Below, piece after piece: positions 1 to 12,599 of a stretch of DNA of 64,000 nt. This DNA is from Nymphalis io (Eukaryota; Arthropoda; Insecta; Lepidoptera; Nymphalidae), in contig NC_065902.1 of assembly GCF_905147045.1 (NCBI RefSeq), positions 9,121,377 to 9,185,376 of the forward strand, read 5' to 3'. Position 1 is the first letter of the stretch. Each line of letters starts with the position of its first letter. The notes below the pieces were generated by a model. That model searched no databases. It had not been told where the DNA came from and was given only the letters and a program-made list of their open reading frames with translations. The position numbers and the translations under genes are program-made.

Positions 1-348
1 TTTAATATTTATTGTAAGTTAATTTTAAGCAAAAGAAAAATGTAAGCAATATTCGATGAACGAGTTTATTGTTCCAAAGTTAAGTAATATCCCTTTAAGA
101 GCTTCCTAGGGATATTCTTCATTTATTATTGACTGTAATTTCAAAACTTTTCCAATGATTTATAAGCAGGCATACGTTTTATCATCTATCAAGTCTTAAA
201 ACGCAAGTGTCGTAAAACATCTAAGCTTTTTTATAATAGTAGATCGAAAGAGTCAGTTTATGGGACAATAACATACTTCAAATTTTAGAGGTGGATTTTA
301 TAAAGAACATATCTACAGTACGAATACATAGCCAAGTAACATTATTAA

Positions 349-612
349 GACCGATTTCGGCCACGGCGGCCAATCTCCAGAGAGATTAGCCAACTACGCA
401 GGAGATATTATAGTACACAAGTGTGTGCGCAAGCACAAGTGCACTCATAATCCGATGGCACGGAAAACCAACACGACCAGAAAGAGTTCAGGCGCAGTAC
501 CAACGCCTTTACGTGCTTTTCGAGGCACGGGAGTGTACACACTTCCAACTTCCAGATTTCGGGCTGCTACTGAGAATTTTCTGATAGAAAAACCCAATAA
601 CTTTTTAATCCA
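349..612 (-). mobile_element. Family A SINE, head missing
   Basis: Starts with ACCGATTTCGGCCACGG (the 3' end in reverse) and ends within AACCCAATAACTTTTTA. The tRNA-like head is absent. Confidence 0.8.
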
Positions 613-839
613 ATAGCAGTAGAAACAAAAACATAAAGCATGCGAATATGCACCTTTCTCGCGTGCACATGTGAAGCGCGTGTAGGTGACCGGTAAACTA
701 TAAAAAAAAAACCTTAAACTTTGTGATTTGGTAACACCTACCGAAACTTACGTTTTTTTCTGTATTAATACAAGATCCCTTACTCTCATAATTCAAGACG
801 GAAAATCCGACCCCACATGGCGATAGGTTGAAGGTGATC

Positions 840-1075
840 ACTTATTGGTAGGGCGATATACAAGCTTGATTGTGTACGTACCATCATTTCATCATATATT
901 TTACCGACAAACAGTATAAAATACTTAGTACTTTTGTGTTCCAGTTTAAGGGTGTGTGGCCAGTACAATAAGCTCAAGGGACATAACCTCTTAGTTCACA
1001 AAGTTGACGCCACATTGGCGATCTAAGTAATGGTTAGTACTCCTTATATTCGCTCATCCGCCTACCCACTTTATA
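840..1075 (+). mobile_element. Family C repeat, diverged
   Basis: Shares TGTGTTCCAGTTTAAGGGTG, AAGGGACATAACCTCTTAGTT and CTCATCCGCCTACC with the consensus but has many changes, so it is an old copy. Confidence 0.65.
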
Positions 1076-2741
1076 CGAAAGTGATGTCAATCGATTTGCC
1101 TCCTAGCAGAAGACAATTTAGCAGCTTTAAGAACGAAATGAATCGTAAAAGAATTCTAGTAGAGAGCAAAACAAAGAGATTGTGGTCGCGATTCTGAGCT
1201 ATGAGTTTACAATAAAAGGAGTATAAATACAAAAATATTTTAAAATTATGTTCTTCTTTTGATTGCAACTCTATATAAAATAAAAATAAAACTGATTTTT
1301 TTTATGAGAATTAATTATTTTAGTATATGATTACTTTAATCTGAATAAACTTATTCATTTTGCATTCTACCTTTTATCTGGAATATAAAAAAAACCGTTT
1401 GAATAAGTTTCCCATAAGACACATCTTAAATCCATAATAGCTGGAATTCAATTTGAACTTGTACTACTCTCAAACTAAGCCATTGTTATTATCGCGCATT
1501 GTAAGGAAAATCGTTTTAGCAGTTCACTTAAAACTATTCAGTAGTAATCAACGTGTTACGTCATTTCTTTGTAATTATGTTTCTAGAAATCCTAATGTTA
1601 TTTTGGATTTAATACAGAAGTTCTGAACTGTATGCGGTAAATAATATTGTAGAAATCCATTAACTTCAATAATCCAATTTATTGTAGAAAAAAATAATCC
1701 AAAATAATTTAATTTGATTAAAAGATTTCCTATCTTTTTATAACCACACATAAGAAAAGGAAAAAAAAAAACGTTTTTGAGAAAATGGTGACGCCATTGT
1801 TCTTATTTTTTTCTCTCTAGTTCTGTGTTTTGTAGTAGATAAACATAAATACATATAAAAAGACAATTTCTGGTCTACGGAAATATTCGGGTTATTCGTA
1901 ACCCAGAGAATTTTGATTGGCCAAACTCGGGATTGGTACCCGGAACTTCCGAATCTTAAGCCATATAAGTTAGCTAGTGACTAGCCAGACGAGGTTCTAC
2001 ACCTGTGAGAAAAATATCTATCAAATAAATAATGTATTTGATTTCATTAAACTTATATTTTAATTACAGTATTTGTACTGATTGGCTATTATTGGCTATA
2101 GATATATACATGCACACATGTATATAGCTATAGCTTTCTAAATTAATGTTAATAGGAAATATCCTTGGCTTTCTTTAATTCGTATACCTACATATCTTAA
2201 GTGAAGATCTAAAGAAAATTACCTCAGCATTAATAAATCATTGGGGTAAATTCCAGCAGTATATTGAGGGGGTATTCGGGTAAGTCGTAACAAAGAATTA
2301 CTTATCTTAAGCCCCGTGGGTGAATGCGGCGTGTACAAATTATAAATTTATATCCAAGATTGAATTAGGTGAAATCTCTTATAAATGTAAAAAAGAAAAA
2401 TCACAAAGTCGATATATAAAACTTAACTTTAGCTTGTAACTAACAATTTTAATATAGTCATTATTTATCATCTACGTGTACTGTGATTATAATAAAGAAA
2501 TTTTAAATGATAAATTTTATTTATACAATAATTAATCGACAAGTACTTTTGAATAGTCGTTTTACACGATTGATTAAATTTAATGTTACCAGTTAAATTA
2601 TTGTTTATCCTGAATGTATGAACAAATACTAACTGCACTCATTTTATTATCTACTAGCTACCCGTGTCATCTTCGCGCGGGTCAAATAATACATAAAATA
2701 GCTTTTATTTTAACGGTGCATATAAGTAAAGCTGACATTTT
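1076..2741. other. AT-rich sequence without a gene
   Basis: Nothing coding is seen. A motif ACCCGTGTCATCTTCGCGCGG near 2659 recalls the ends of family F repeats. Confidence 0.6.
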
Positions 2742-3045
2742 TTTTTTTATAGAATAGGAAGGCGGACGAGCATATGGGCCACCTGATGGTAAGTGGTCAC
2801 CTAACGCCCTTAGACATTGGCATTGTAAGAAATTTCAACCATCGCTTACATATCCAATGCGCCACCAACCTTGGGAACTAAGATTTTATGTCCATTGTGC
2901 CTGTAATTACACTGGCTCACTCACCCTTCAAACCGGAACACAACAATATCAAGTATTGCTGTTTTGCGGTAGAATATCTGATGAGTGGGTGGTACCTATC
3001 CAGACGAGCATGCACAAAGCCGGTAGGGCTTTACCCAGTAAATGC
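2742..3045 (-). mobile_element. Family C repeat, full-length
   Basis: It carries the family C sequence in reverse, with a T run at 2742-2751 as poly(A) tail, then GGCGGACGAGCATATGGGCC, to ACGAGCATGCACAAAGCC at the head. The frame at 2857-3117 is not a gene. Confidence 0.82.
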
Positions 3046-3339
3046 AACAGTTATTCTCACATTTCAGCCAATTTACGCAAAACCCTAATGAATTATACAC
3101 TAAAATTTTCCTCATGAAGTACTCCATCAATTGGTGAAACCAATTTTTTAGTTTTTTAGTTTATCATGTTCAGATAAGTAGACAGACATATGCGACGGGG
3201 TAACTTTAGTTTATAATATGTAGTGATATGATATTGTTTCGAGTAACTTATTTTTTATCTGTGCTATCTTTTAACATGAGATTTATATTGATAAATTTGC
3301 ATTGGTGATAGTTAAAATTTCTTTCAATGCTAATATCTA

Positions 3340-3412
3340 TGGGTATTGATGACCACTTACCATCAGAATCCATATGCTCGTCCACCTAACTATTTGATAA
3401 AAAAATATCCTA
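3340..3412 (+). mobile_element. Family C repeat, 3' end
   Basis: TGACCACTTACCATCAGAATC, then ATATGCTCGTCCACCTA and an A run. Only the last 70 bases remain. Confidence 0.6.
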
Positions 3413-4381
3413 AAGAAAGTCCCGAGCTATAAGATGCAAATAGTTCTAGCAGCTTCGGTTAAAAATGTGTTTAAAAACATTCTTTTGATTCAAAGTAAGG
3501 GGAAACAAATAGTGTTTTCAACGTCAATACGCAATATTAATTTTATTAGTTCGTGCAATATTATTCGAATTTAAATCTGTTTTCGTTAACCATTAACCAA
3601 TTTACTTAATTTTCGCATGTGGCAAGAAACTCTCCTATCGTAAGTGCCTTTATCAGTTAATGTGAATTCAGACGGGTGGGTTTTATGTTTGTTTAATGAG
3701 ACTCGAGGGAATTTCTGTGGCTCGATTCCCTTTAGAAGTTATTTATGTCGTCTCTTTTATGTGATCATGCCAATTTTTAATACAAAATTAAAGTATAAAG
3801 ATAATATAAGGCTGATAGGTTTTTTAATTTTAGACTCAAAAGGCAAAGTAGTAAGGTTTATTCTTATATAAAACATTTAAATAAATCTTAAGGCGAACTA
3901 TACAATATTTTAACGCTGTTTACCTGTATTGTACCGAGGGATGTTCATTGAGGGATGAAATTCTGATACACATTTAGGTACCAAACTATTTCAATGTGGT
4001 GGAATCAGTCCAGCGTTATCTTTAATAGGTAGGAGTTTTTAGATATGATTGTTGTTAAGCGAACAGTCTACAGTATGGTAAAAAGGGAGAACAATTACAG
4101 CAACTAACTTACGTTAACAGCATTATTAAGGATATAATCTAAATTTACGACCCCTGAATTACTATTCTGTAAGAACTCACTTCATTACTCACTCGTGAAA
4201 TATTGACAATCGATGTACGTTGATATACGATTTTTTTGCGTTGAGTTTCGAGTTTGTTTTTACAAAATACCCTTCTGAGCCTAGTAAACACCTGTATTTC
4301 AGGCGACATTGTTCTCCAAAAATAGAAGAAACATTTTATAAGCTTAATGCATATAAATCGGTTAAGTGTGTAATATAATAA
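3413..4381. other. AT-rich sequence without a gene
   Basis: The 75-codon frame at 3644-3871 has no family resemblance or splice context. Nothing else is seen. Confidence 0.55.
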
Positions 4382-4395
4382 TTATATTTTAAGAT

Positions 4396-4755
4396 CAACT
4401 GCCTCGTTGGTCTAGTGGCTAGATATAAGGCCACAGACCCGGAGGTCCTGGGTTCAACTCCCAGGTCTGGCCTATATTTATTAGGTTTTTTTGTCAGAAA
4501 ATTCACAGTAGTAACTCGAGGTCTGGAAGTTGGAAGTGTGTACACTCCCGTGCCTTGGAAAGCACGTAAAGCTTTTTGTCCTGTGCCTGAACTCTTGCCG
4601 ATCGTGTCAGATTGCCGACCCATCGAATTATGAGAGGTAGGGAATAGAGAGTGCACCTGTGTTTGCGCACACACTTGTGCGCTATAATATGTCCTGCGCA
4701 GTTGGCTAATCTCTTTTGAGATTGGCCGCCGTGGCTGAAATCGGTCTGGAGGACC
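4396..4755 (+). mobile_element. Family A SINE with tRNA-like head, full-length
   Basis: A perfect 14-base duplication TTATATTTTAAGAT (4382-4395 and 4756-4769) defines the insertion. The first 75 bases resemble a tRNA, with an A box (TGGTCTAGTGGCTA) and a B box (GGTTCAACTCC), the internal RNA polymerase III promoter. The body continues to GGCCGCCGTGGCTGAAATC. It is about 360 bases with no poly(A) tail. The open frames in it, on both strands, are not genes. Confidence 0.9.
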
Positions 4756-5211
4756 TTATATTTTAAGATAATAAAAATAAGTTACAATTAAAGTAAGCGT
4801 AGTTCTAAACACTTTCGATAAAATTTGCAATAATATTAAGTACAAAACAATGTTGCTTAAAAGCGTCATATTTTTGTATTGCATCTCTTTAAATTAAGAG
4901 AATGCAATTAATTTTACAACCGCTTCAAAGTTAGTGGAAGTTCTTTAATTAACTATTTCGCTACTCCGCTGTTTCATTGCAATGTTAATTTGCCTGGGTC
5001 AGCAGTTTTACGACTGGCCATCTTCCGAGCTCGCTCTCCCGAGACGGACTTGAAGATAAAAGAGAACTAGAAGTGATTTTCATTTAAATTTGAAGTAACA
5101 GCTTGTAAATACCTCAAAGCAGGGCCTTCTCTCCGTTTCAGGAGTAGCTTAGAAGGATATTCAACTATGCTGCTTCAATGTTGTAGATTTTCATATGGCA
5201 TATACCTACAG

Positions 5212-5330
5212 AACCTCATCGCAGAGCACAATGATGAATTATAAACACAAATTAAGCACACGAAGATACAGTGGTTGCCCGGTTTGAACCCACAATCTTT
5301 GGTTAAAATTCCAAAACCATAGGACCTTAG
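5212..5330 (-). mobile_element. Family B head fragment
   Basis: ATGAATTATAAACACAAATT, then CCCGGTTTGAACCC as B box in reverse; the end is degraded. Confidence 0.55.
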
Positions 5331-5569
5331 TATTTTCGTCAATATCTTTTTTCTTTTACAAAATAGGAAAGCGGACAAACGGGTCATGTGATATAAATTT
5401 TTTTTTTTTTTTTGGTAATAAACATAATATCTTCTTTAAAATTAAATATAAAATATACTTAATTTAAATTAGATTACGCAATCATCAACATGCCAGTTCT
5501 AGGTGAAGGTACTAGTTAATTATTTTACAAATTACGTTGTAAATTACATTGTTTTAACAAAAATCAGAA

Positions 5570-5620
5570 GCCCGTTACAACTGGCGTTGGATTATACATC
5601 CAACGCCAGTTATAACGGGT
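5570..5620. repeat. Near-perfect 23-bp inverted repeat (hairpin)
   Basis: Arms at 5570-5592 and 5598-5620 around a 5-base loop, with CCAACGCCAGTT in the right arm. Two mismatches only (one of them at the base). Confidence 0.85.
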
Positions 5621-6606
5621 TCGCTTTTATTTTTTTTATTTTTTTACTTTGATGTAGACTGTTCTTAACCTAGTAAAGATACCTTAATAAAAGTTATCAA
5701 CAATTGTATACGTTAGCTTGGAAAAGGTTCAGTTATTACTAAATAGGTGAAATCATAACTGTAACATAAAAAAATTATTTGTTTAATTTACAAAAAAGAA
5801 ATTACAGTCTTCCGCATCTTATTTATGTTTTGTTTATTTTGCCAAATATATTGTATCAGATTGCTAAATGATAGATTATTGTTTACTCATAGTTACTCGT
5901 AATATATAAAAAAAGAAAGAAATATTTAAAAATATCTTTATATACTTAAGAAATTAAGGCTCAAATTCAATTCAATTATCTCAAATTGTTTTATCTAGAA
6001 AAACTATGAATCCGTGTTTCAAACTCTCAAGTATTGAATGATCACCGACAGTTTTCATCTGTGAATCAATTGAAATATGAAAACCATTCGAATTTCGTAA
6101 TTTAAAATCTAGGTAAGTTAATATTACCTTCGTAATATAAGTTTGATTTCAGAATTACTAACTAATAGAAGCGGCGGAGGTTCAGCTTGGCGCGTGAGAA
6201 AAAATAATACGAAGACGGCCAGTGCACGACTTATGACATCAAATTATATCAAAGACAAACTTTGGTAAAAAGAAAAAAAAACTATTATATCAATTCATTT
6301 ATATTAAAAATTGATACATAAAAATAAATAATATATATATTATATATTAAACGTGTCTATGTTGTTATAATTTATTACCTGCAGACGATTTAGTAATATT
6401 TAACTTGATTAATGATCCCGAATGAAAGTGAGTGACATTAATCTATGCTTTGTCTCTTTCTTTCTTCATTAGTCATTACGTCGGATAACGGAAATTAGCT
6501 TCCTTTAAAGTTTTATGAATACTTTTTACTATTTACCTAAAAGGATTACTAATTTATGTTAAAATTAGTAACCTTATTTCTATAACGACATACTAACAAG
6601 TAAAAT
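5621..6606. other. AT-rich sequence without a gene
   Basis: Homopolymer runs and AT-rich sequence only. A small GC-richer patch is at 6165-6235. Confidence 0.55.
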
Positions 6607-6880
6607 GTATAACAATAATATGACTGGGACATTATTCACACACGGCCATCTGACCCAAAACTAAGCAGAGCTTGTAACTATGGAAACCAGACAACTGATA
6701 TACTACATATACTACTTTTCTTTTGTAAATGCATACTTGTATAGATAATTACACCGAAACTCAGGACAAACAGACATGTTCATGCACACAAATATATGTC
6801 CTAGGTAGAATCGAACCCACAACTTTCGGCGTGAAAGGCAAGTATCTACCAACCACTCGGATAAACGATTCCTGAACGTA
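6607..6880 (-). mobile_element. Family D repeat with tRNA-like head
   Basis: On the minus strand an A box (CCGAGTGGTTGGTAGATAC) and B box (GGGTTCGATTC) start the element. The body contains TGTCCTGAGTTTCGG and TATCAGTTGTCTGGTTTCC. A second copy is at 42166. It is a tRNA-derived SINE by structure; the small frame on the minus strand here is not a gene. Confidence 0.7.
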
Positions 6881-7599
6881 TAGGATATGAACAAAACCAC
6901 CATTATTTTTCTACGTGATGATATTTTTTTTCTTTTGAAATGAAAACGTCACTCTTGTTACTTAAATTACAACGTAAATCCTTAGATTGAGCGTATTGAC
7001 TTAAGTAAAGCCAGTTTCATCCAACTTACGAAGATGTGGCTCCTCTTCGATACATAGATTCTATAGATATATTATTATTATAATGACAACTATAAACGTT
7101 TCTCAGAAAATTGAAATTGGGTTTTGAATCTTCAGTTTGTATATAAAGATGAAAATAATGATTCATAATTTTGACAAAAGTTGTTCATGTAATAAAAAAT
7201 TGTCATTTATTTTGGTTTTGGGCCTCATAAATGACATTTTAGATTATATTATGGTATTATTAAATCTCCAATAAGTAGGTCCCAACTTTGTGAAAGTAAT
7301 AAGGCTTCGTGTGACTACTTCATTAAAATTATGATTTCATTTGTAAACGGCTTCGTTTCATGCCGAAGAGTTCAAGCACTTTCTTTTTAAATATAAGAGA
7401 AATCTTTTCATCATTTATACATTAATTTATTTTTTAACAAATTTTTATTCTAATTTCTTCAGCTCGGTTATAAATGCCGCTGAATTCGATGTCTGGGAAA
7501 GTCTTATTAAAATTATTATGAATTATGACTAGAGTATTATATAAATTATTAAATATCGAACTAAAAATAACTAACTCGAATCTCGGCGCTTTTGATGGA

Positions 7600-7835
7600 G
7601 ATTGTAGGGCTTTGTGCAGGCAGCCTAGGTACCACTTACTTATCAATTATTTTATTATAAAATAGCAATAATATTCTATTGATATTTTCCAGTTTGAAGT
7701 ATGAGCTAATACTAGCAAAAGGGATATAATATGTTAGTTCTTATGGTTGACGGATATCTTAATAGCAATATTAATTTTGATTAGTGATATTGACCACTTA
7801 CCATCAGATTCCTCATTTATACGATTTGAACTGTT
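7600..7835 (+). mobile_element. Family C repeat, old and eroded
   Basis: Begins AGGGCTTTGTGCAGGC, has GGTACCACTTACTTATCA, and ends near TGACCACTTACCATCAGATT. The middle is deleted or unrecognisable. Confidence 0.55.
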
Positions 7836-7870
7836 AAAATTATGTGGCAGTATTTGCTATATACTTTTTT

Positions 7871-8232
7871 TAACTGCCTCGTTGGCCTAGTGGCTTGATG
7901 TAAGGCCGCCGACCCGAAGGTCCTAAATTCAATTCCTAGGTCGGGCCAATAAAAATTTATTGGGTTTTCTGTCAAAAAATTCTCAGTATTAGCCCGGAGG
8001 CTGGAAGTTGGATGTGTGTACAGTCCCGTGCCGCGGAAAGCACGTTAAGCCGCTGGTCCTGCGTCTGAACTCTTTACGGTCGTGTCGTATTGCTGTTCCA
8101 TCGGATTATGAGAGTTAGGGAATAGACCGTGCACCTGAGTTTGCGCACACACTTGTGTACTATAATATCTGCTGCGTAGTTGGCTAATCTCTCTTGAAAT
8201 TGGCCACCGTGGCCGAAATCGGTCTGGAAGAC
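7871..8232 (+). mobile_element. Family A SINE, near full-length
   Basis: Head AACTGCCTCGTTGGCCTAGT, B box ATTCAATTCC, body through GGTCTGGAAGAC. The frame at 8194-8475 starts in its last bases and is not supported. Confidence 0.85.
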
Positions 8233-8564
8233 AAAAAAGGAATTAAAGACAGAATATCAAGTAAAAGCAGGAACGCTGACTTTGGCAAATATTCCCGTCT
8301 CATAGCTTCTTCAGTTACTTGTCTAGTTAAAACAGATATTATCAGCATTTTAAAATATATTAGTTTTATCTATTTTCTAATCAGTCTAGCAATTTTAATA
8401 ATATTAATAATATGTTTAATTGTCGTGCACTTTTTTGTTTATTCTAAGTTCATGATAGAATTTACGCAAATATAAGCTTATACATTTTATAACAATAGAT
8501 ACATATTATCTTAAAAAGATTAAGCAAAATATTTCTGTACCCTTATTCGAATTTCATCAGTTGA

Positions 8565-8856
8565 TATGGTGGTAGGGCTTTGTGCAAGCTCGTCTGGGTA
8601 GGTACCACCCACTCATCAGATATTCTACCGCAAAACAACAATACTTGAAATTGTTGTGTTCCGGTTTGAAGGGTGAGTGAGCCAGTGTAATTACAGGCAC
8701 AAGGGACATAAAATCTTAGTTCCCAAGGTTGGTGGCGCATTGGCTGTAAGCGATGGTTGACATTTCTTACAATGCCAATGTCTAAGGGCGTTTGGTGACC
8801 ACTTACCATCAGGTGGCCCATATGCTCGTCCACCTTCCTATTCTATAAAAAAAAAG
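8565..8856 (+). mobile_element. Family C repeat, full-length
   Basis: Head ATGGTGGTAGGGCTTTGTGC, end TATTCTATAAAA plus A run. About 290 bases with high identity to the 24741 and 56412 copies. Confidence 0.85.
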
Positions 8857-8939
8857 TACTGTGTAGGCTGTGGGTACATGGTACATACATTGTGTTTCGC
8901 AATTTAACAGAGAGATGAAACCGTGGTTAGAATATATAA

Positions 8940-9155
8940 ATCTGGCCTAGCACTATTGAATTTTCACGTTCTTTATTTGTGTTTCGTCTTCATCTCGTGG
9001 TCGGCGGTGAAGACAAACATCGCACGATATTTGTAAACATCGGATGATAGAAACAAGTGTATCCGCATTTTAGAAGCGTGGTGGAATAACCTCCAAACCT
9101 TATTTTTAAAAGTAAAGGAGGCGTTAGCCCAACATGACATATTCAGGCTTATTAC
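8940..9155 (+). mobile_element. Family B SINE, headless and diverged
   Basis: ATTGAATTTTCACG, TTCATCTCGTGGTCGGCGG, GCGTGGTGGAATAACCTCC; tRNA-like head lost. Confidence 0.65.
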
Positions 9156-10384
9156 TTTTTTCTATATGTGAATTTTATTTGTAGTTTGTTTCTCTAAATT
9201 CGTATCGTATCTATCGTAGTTGCTTTAAAACAATTAAAGCGACTTTCACATATTTATTAGTTGATCAGAAAAGATTTAACGCAGCGTAAGAAATTATCAT
9301 ATGTATTGTGTGTATTTCGCTTGACTGCCTTGTCAGCGTATTCTGATTGCGAATGTAGCCTTCGGGCAAATTTCTTTTAATAATTTGCATTTCAAATTGC
9401 ACGTCGATGCTGTGGCTACGATGTGTAAATAAAATGTTAAGGAAATCACTGTACAGATTCAGTAGGTATTTTATATGTAAAAGTAATGTTTCATTATTTA
9501 CACGCAAATATATGTGACAAAAAGCATTCTTTTGTCTGTTCTTAATTGGTTGCCTCATCAAAGTAATTCGTATTGATTATCCTTATAATTAAACAACCAA
9601 ACAAGTGGTATATAATATGATTCGTGGGCTATTTTATTTTCATGACAATATAGTATAAATAATAGCCTGTTATTTCCCACGGCTGCGGTTAAAGTCCACC
9701 TGTCCTTGAGAAAGTTTGTATGTGGTAGGTTTTCATCCTACATTTGAAGATATGCTTATGATGTTCCTTTAGCACGAATTGCTTATTTACGCAAATTAAG
9801 TACTTAAATCTCCAGTGGTATTTGTGCGGATTAGAACAAGCAAATTTTTGGTACGTTCGTCATGATGATGGCTATTACGTATCAACGAGGTGGTAGGGAT
9901 TGTGTAAAATGGGTAGCTACCACCCACTTATAAAATATTCTTCTGTTAAACACTAATACTTCGTATTGTTGTTGACGGTTAATATTTTTACAGCGTCGAT
10001 GTTTATTAACAACAGTGACTATTCGCCTATCCCTGTTTTATATAAAAATTAACATGCATTAGTTTTCTGTGTATTATGAAGTTTTTTATAAGCAGGGAGA
10101 GGTATTTTTGTGGGACACGACAACCATTTCCATGTTCTTTCAATGAAGACAACATAATATGACGGAACACAAATGGTGGTAAATGTGGATATTGATCTCC
10201 TATCCAGATCACATTTGCATAAAAACACCATTAATCGGATTTTGATGACACTTTTGTGAGATGTTCTTTCGTATGCCCGCGAAGATTCTTATTTAAAAAA
10301 AACATGGTTTTTGTATGTGTATGTTTTTCTTTTAATAGAAACGTTTTATATAGACTCATTATACTGCCTCTCATTATACTGACT
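9156..10384. other. Sequence without a supported gene
   Basis: The 98-codon frame at 9265-9561 (minus) has no recognised motif. One family C fragment is present (9885). Confidence 0.5.
9885..9990 (+). mobile_element. Family C repeat, 5' fragment
   Basis: GAGGTGGTAGGGATTGTGTA and TACCACCCACTTATAAAATA match the head; the rest is lost. Confidence 0.5.
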
Positions 10385-10726
10385 CGACTGCCTTGTTGGT
10401 CTAGTGGCTTGATGTAAGGCCGCAGACCTGGAGGTCCTGGGTTCGGTCCCAGGTCGGGCCAGTAAAAAGTTATTGGGTTTTTCTTCAGAAAATTCTCAGT
10501 AGCAGCTTGGAGTCTGGAAGTTGGAAGTGTGTACAGTCCCGTGTCTCGAAAAGCACGTAAAGCCATTGGTCCTGCGCCTGAACTCTTTCCGGTCGTGTCG
10601 GATTGCCGTCCCATTGGATTATGAGAGTTAGGGAATAGAGGGTTCACTTGTGTTTGCGCACACACTTGTGCACTACTAATCTCTATTGAGATTGGCCGCC
10701 GTGACCGAAATCGTTCTGGAGGCCAT
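10385..10726 (+). mobile_element. Family A SINE with small internal deletion
   Basis: Head GACTGCCTTGTTGGTCTAG, B box GGTTCGGTCCC. About 20 bases before CTAATCTCTATTGAG are missing compared with the 4396 copy. Confidence 0.85.
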
Positions 10727-10738
10727 TATTATGTAGAC

Positions 10739-11029
10739 TCATATGGAGCATTTACAAGAAAAATAGCCGAGTAAATACTCTGAGTCAATCCAACTGGCAT
10801 TGTCTAAATAGAAACACTGCATTGGATTATCCTCATTTACCAAGCAATCTATTGAAAATAAACGGTTTTTTTCGTTGATTAGCTTGTCCATTGACTCCGC
10901 GATTAACACGTTCTTAGCCAGTAAGCTACATAGTTTTCGATTTTTGTAATTTAACCCAAGAAGAGTTTTCAACGTCACATTGTCATGCATAATATGCTTT
11001 TTATTAATTGTATTAAAGCATTTTTTCAA
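10739..11029 (-). other. Unrecognised 96-codon open frame
   Basis: The frame has a protein-like mix (for example LLAKNVLIAESMDKLINEK and NPMQCFYLDNASW) in AT-rich DNA just after a SINE. I do not recognise a family, and no splice partner is evident. Could be a decayed transposon piece, an exon, or chance. Confidence 0.2.
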
Positions 11030-11696
11030 ACTAAATTAGAATTTATAAATAGAACAAACATATGGATACCTGTTATTGTATAATCTGTGTAGCTGTCAAA
11101 TGACCTGTTTAATATCCAATTTAGACTCGGGTTAATGGAAATTTTATCTCAACGGGGACTTATTCAATATTATCTATTAAACAAGTACGTTATTATACTA
11201 TTAGCAATTGTTCATTTAAGACAAAATATATGATGTGCTCGACATACTATCACCTTTAAAGCTTACCATTTTGTGTTATTAATATCTGTGGTTACTTTTA
11301 TAATATATATTGTAACTTTATGTATAGAAGAAAATGCAGATGATAAATAAGCCTGGAGTTATTATTAACTAGTTTCCGTGTACACCTGAGAGTAAAAACT
11401 CATAATAAGAAAACTTCTTGCCGGTTATTCTCAGAAGAATGTATATTTTGAACTAGCTTTAGTTTAAATTAAATTTGATCCTGTAGCATGATGATCCCGT
11501 TATGCTTATAAAAGCCAAAATGGAATTATGAATACATTGATTTAGTTTTTTATGTAAGTATTGTTTATTAATTATAATATAGGTATGTATAATATCATTG
11601 GAGCATGTGAGGCTTAATTGAAGATCGCGGTTCCAAATACGGGCAAAAAAATATGATAAATCTGCGTCAGCCTATACGTAAGTATGCCGCTTTTCC
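11030..11696. other. AT-rich sequence without a gene
   Basis: Nothing recognised up to the GC-rich retrotransposon end at 11697. Confidence 0.55.
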
Positions 11697-12232
11697 TTGC
11701 TACTCAGCTACTCAAGTGGGGGTGGATCGCCTCCACTGTCACCAAACCTGCTGGTGGGGAGCGCAGGTCCTGAGCCCTGAGGAAAAGGCCGATCCTGCTC
11801 GGCGGAGACGACATCAGCGTCGTCTCGGCCCTTCCACAGCCCCGATGCCCGGGATGTAAAAGATAGGGCGTAACATAACCCTGGGGCCGTGGATGCGTGA
11901 GGTGGGGGCCTCACGTGCATTTCGGACGGCCCGGAGGAGGACGGCAGTCGGGATGACCTTGCTCTGCGGTACGCACTAGCGAGGAGTGCGGTGGGGGGCG
12001 AGATTGCCTTCGCCCCCTGAGGAGAACTCCGCCGAGCCAATAGTGGAGCAAAGCACTAGAGAGGCCGCGGATGCGTTATATCAACACGATCCCGCAACCT
12101 CTCCGATTCCGTGCCGAGGACGGCCATCGCAGTGGTTTTAGTGGGTAAGAATCCCACATAACCCCATTACCCAGTTCCCCCCCATGGGAACTAGGTACCT
12201 TTATGAAGGCTTCCATTGCGCGAAAAAAAAAA
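11697..12232 (+). mobile_element. 3' end of an R1-like retrotransposon, 5'-truncated
   Basis: This GC-rich block differs sharply from its flanks. Its last 260 bases match the copies at 53772-54025 and 62872-63138: GATGCGTTATATCAACACG, TTTTAGTGGGTAAGAATCCC, CATGGGAACTAGGTACC, then a short A run at about 12224. The orientation follows the A tail. The open frame 11653-11859 enters the block and ends in a basic tail, which could be the end of an ORF2 protein but lacks the reverse transcriptase. It lies next to, and opposite in strand to, the 12600-15855 element and is a separate insertion. Confidence 0.7.
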
Positions 12233-12599
12233 CCACGTATCGCCCTCACCGCTGTGACCCTTTGCGGTCTCCACGGAAGGGCCTTGTTCTGAGCAATGAG
12301 AGCGTAGCTTTACTTTGGGTCATTTTTCGTTTGATGAAAAATATAACATTTGTCCGAAAACAAAAAAAAAAAAAAAATTGAATTCGAAATTTAAAAGAAT
12401 TTTACATTTGAACTGAAACTTGGCTGCATTTCAAAATAGCACATTTTTGAAATGTATTGTAACTTTTTAATTACTCTCTCGTTTTGTTTTCATAGCGAAT
12501 AAGAAAGAAATGATGATGAAAGAAAAATATATTTGAAAAACACCGTATTAATTGCGTATTCATCATTTATTCCTTACTAATTCGTATATATCGTCGTAC
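12233..12599. other. Junction sequence between two retrotransposon pieces
   Basis: The first 110 bases are GC-richer with no recognised identity; then comes a poly(A) run at 12361-12376 and AT-rich sequence to 12599. The A run could be the tail of another fragment on the plus strand. No gene is supported. Confidence 0.4.

Noticed and set aside
2857..3117. Recurring peptide beginning MRHQPWELRFYV, seen in four places (2857, 8543-8833, 24865, 56371-56667)
   Set aside because: It is the antisense reading of the family C repeat; the frames agree because the copies share recent ancestry, not because a protein is made.
4399..4475. tRNA genes at the A/B-box heads (4399, 7872, 10385, 18088, 25927, 31120)
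   Set aside because: Each head is followed by a shared SINE body and they lack a clean cloverleaf and terminator, so they are SINE heads and not functional tRNA genes.
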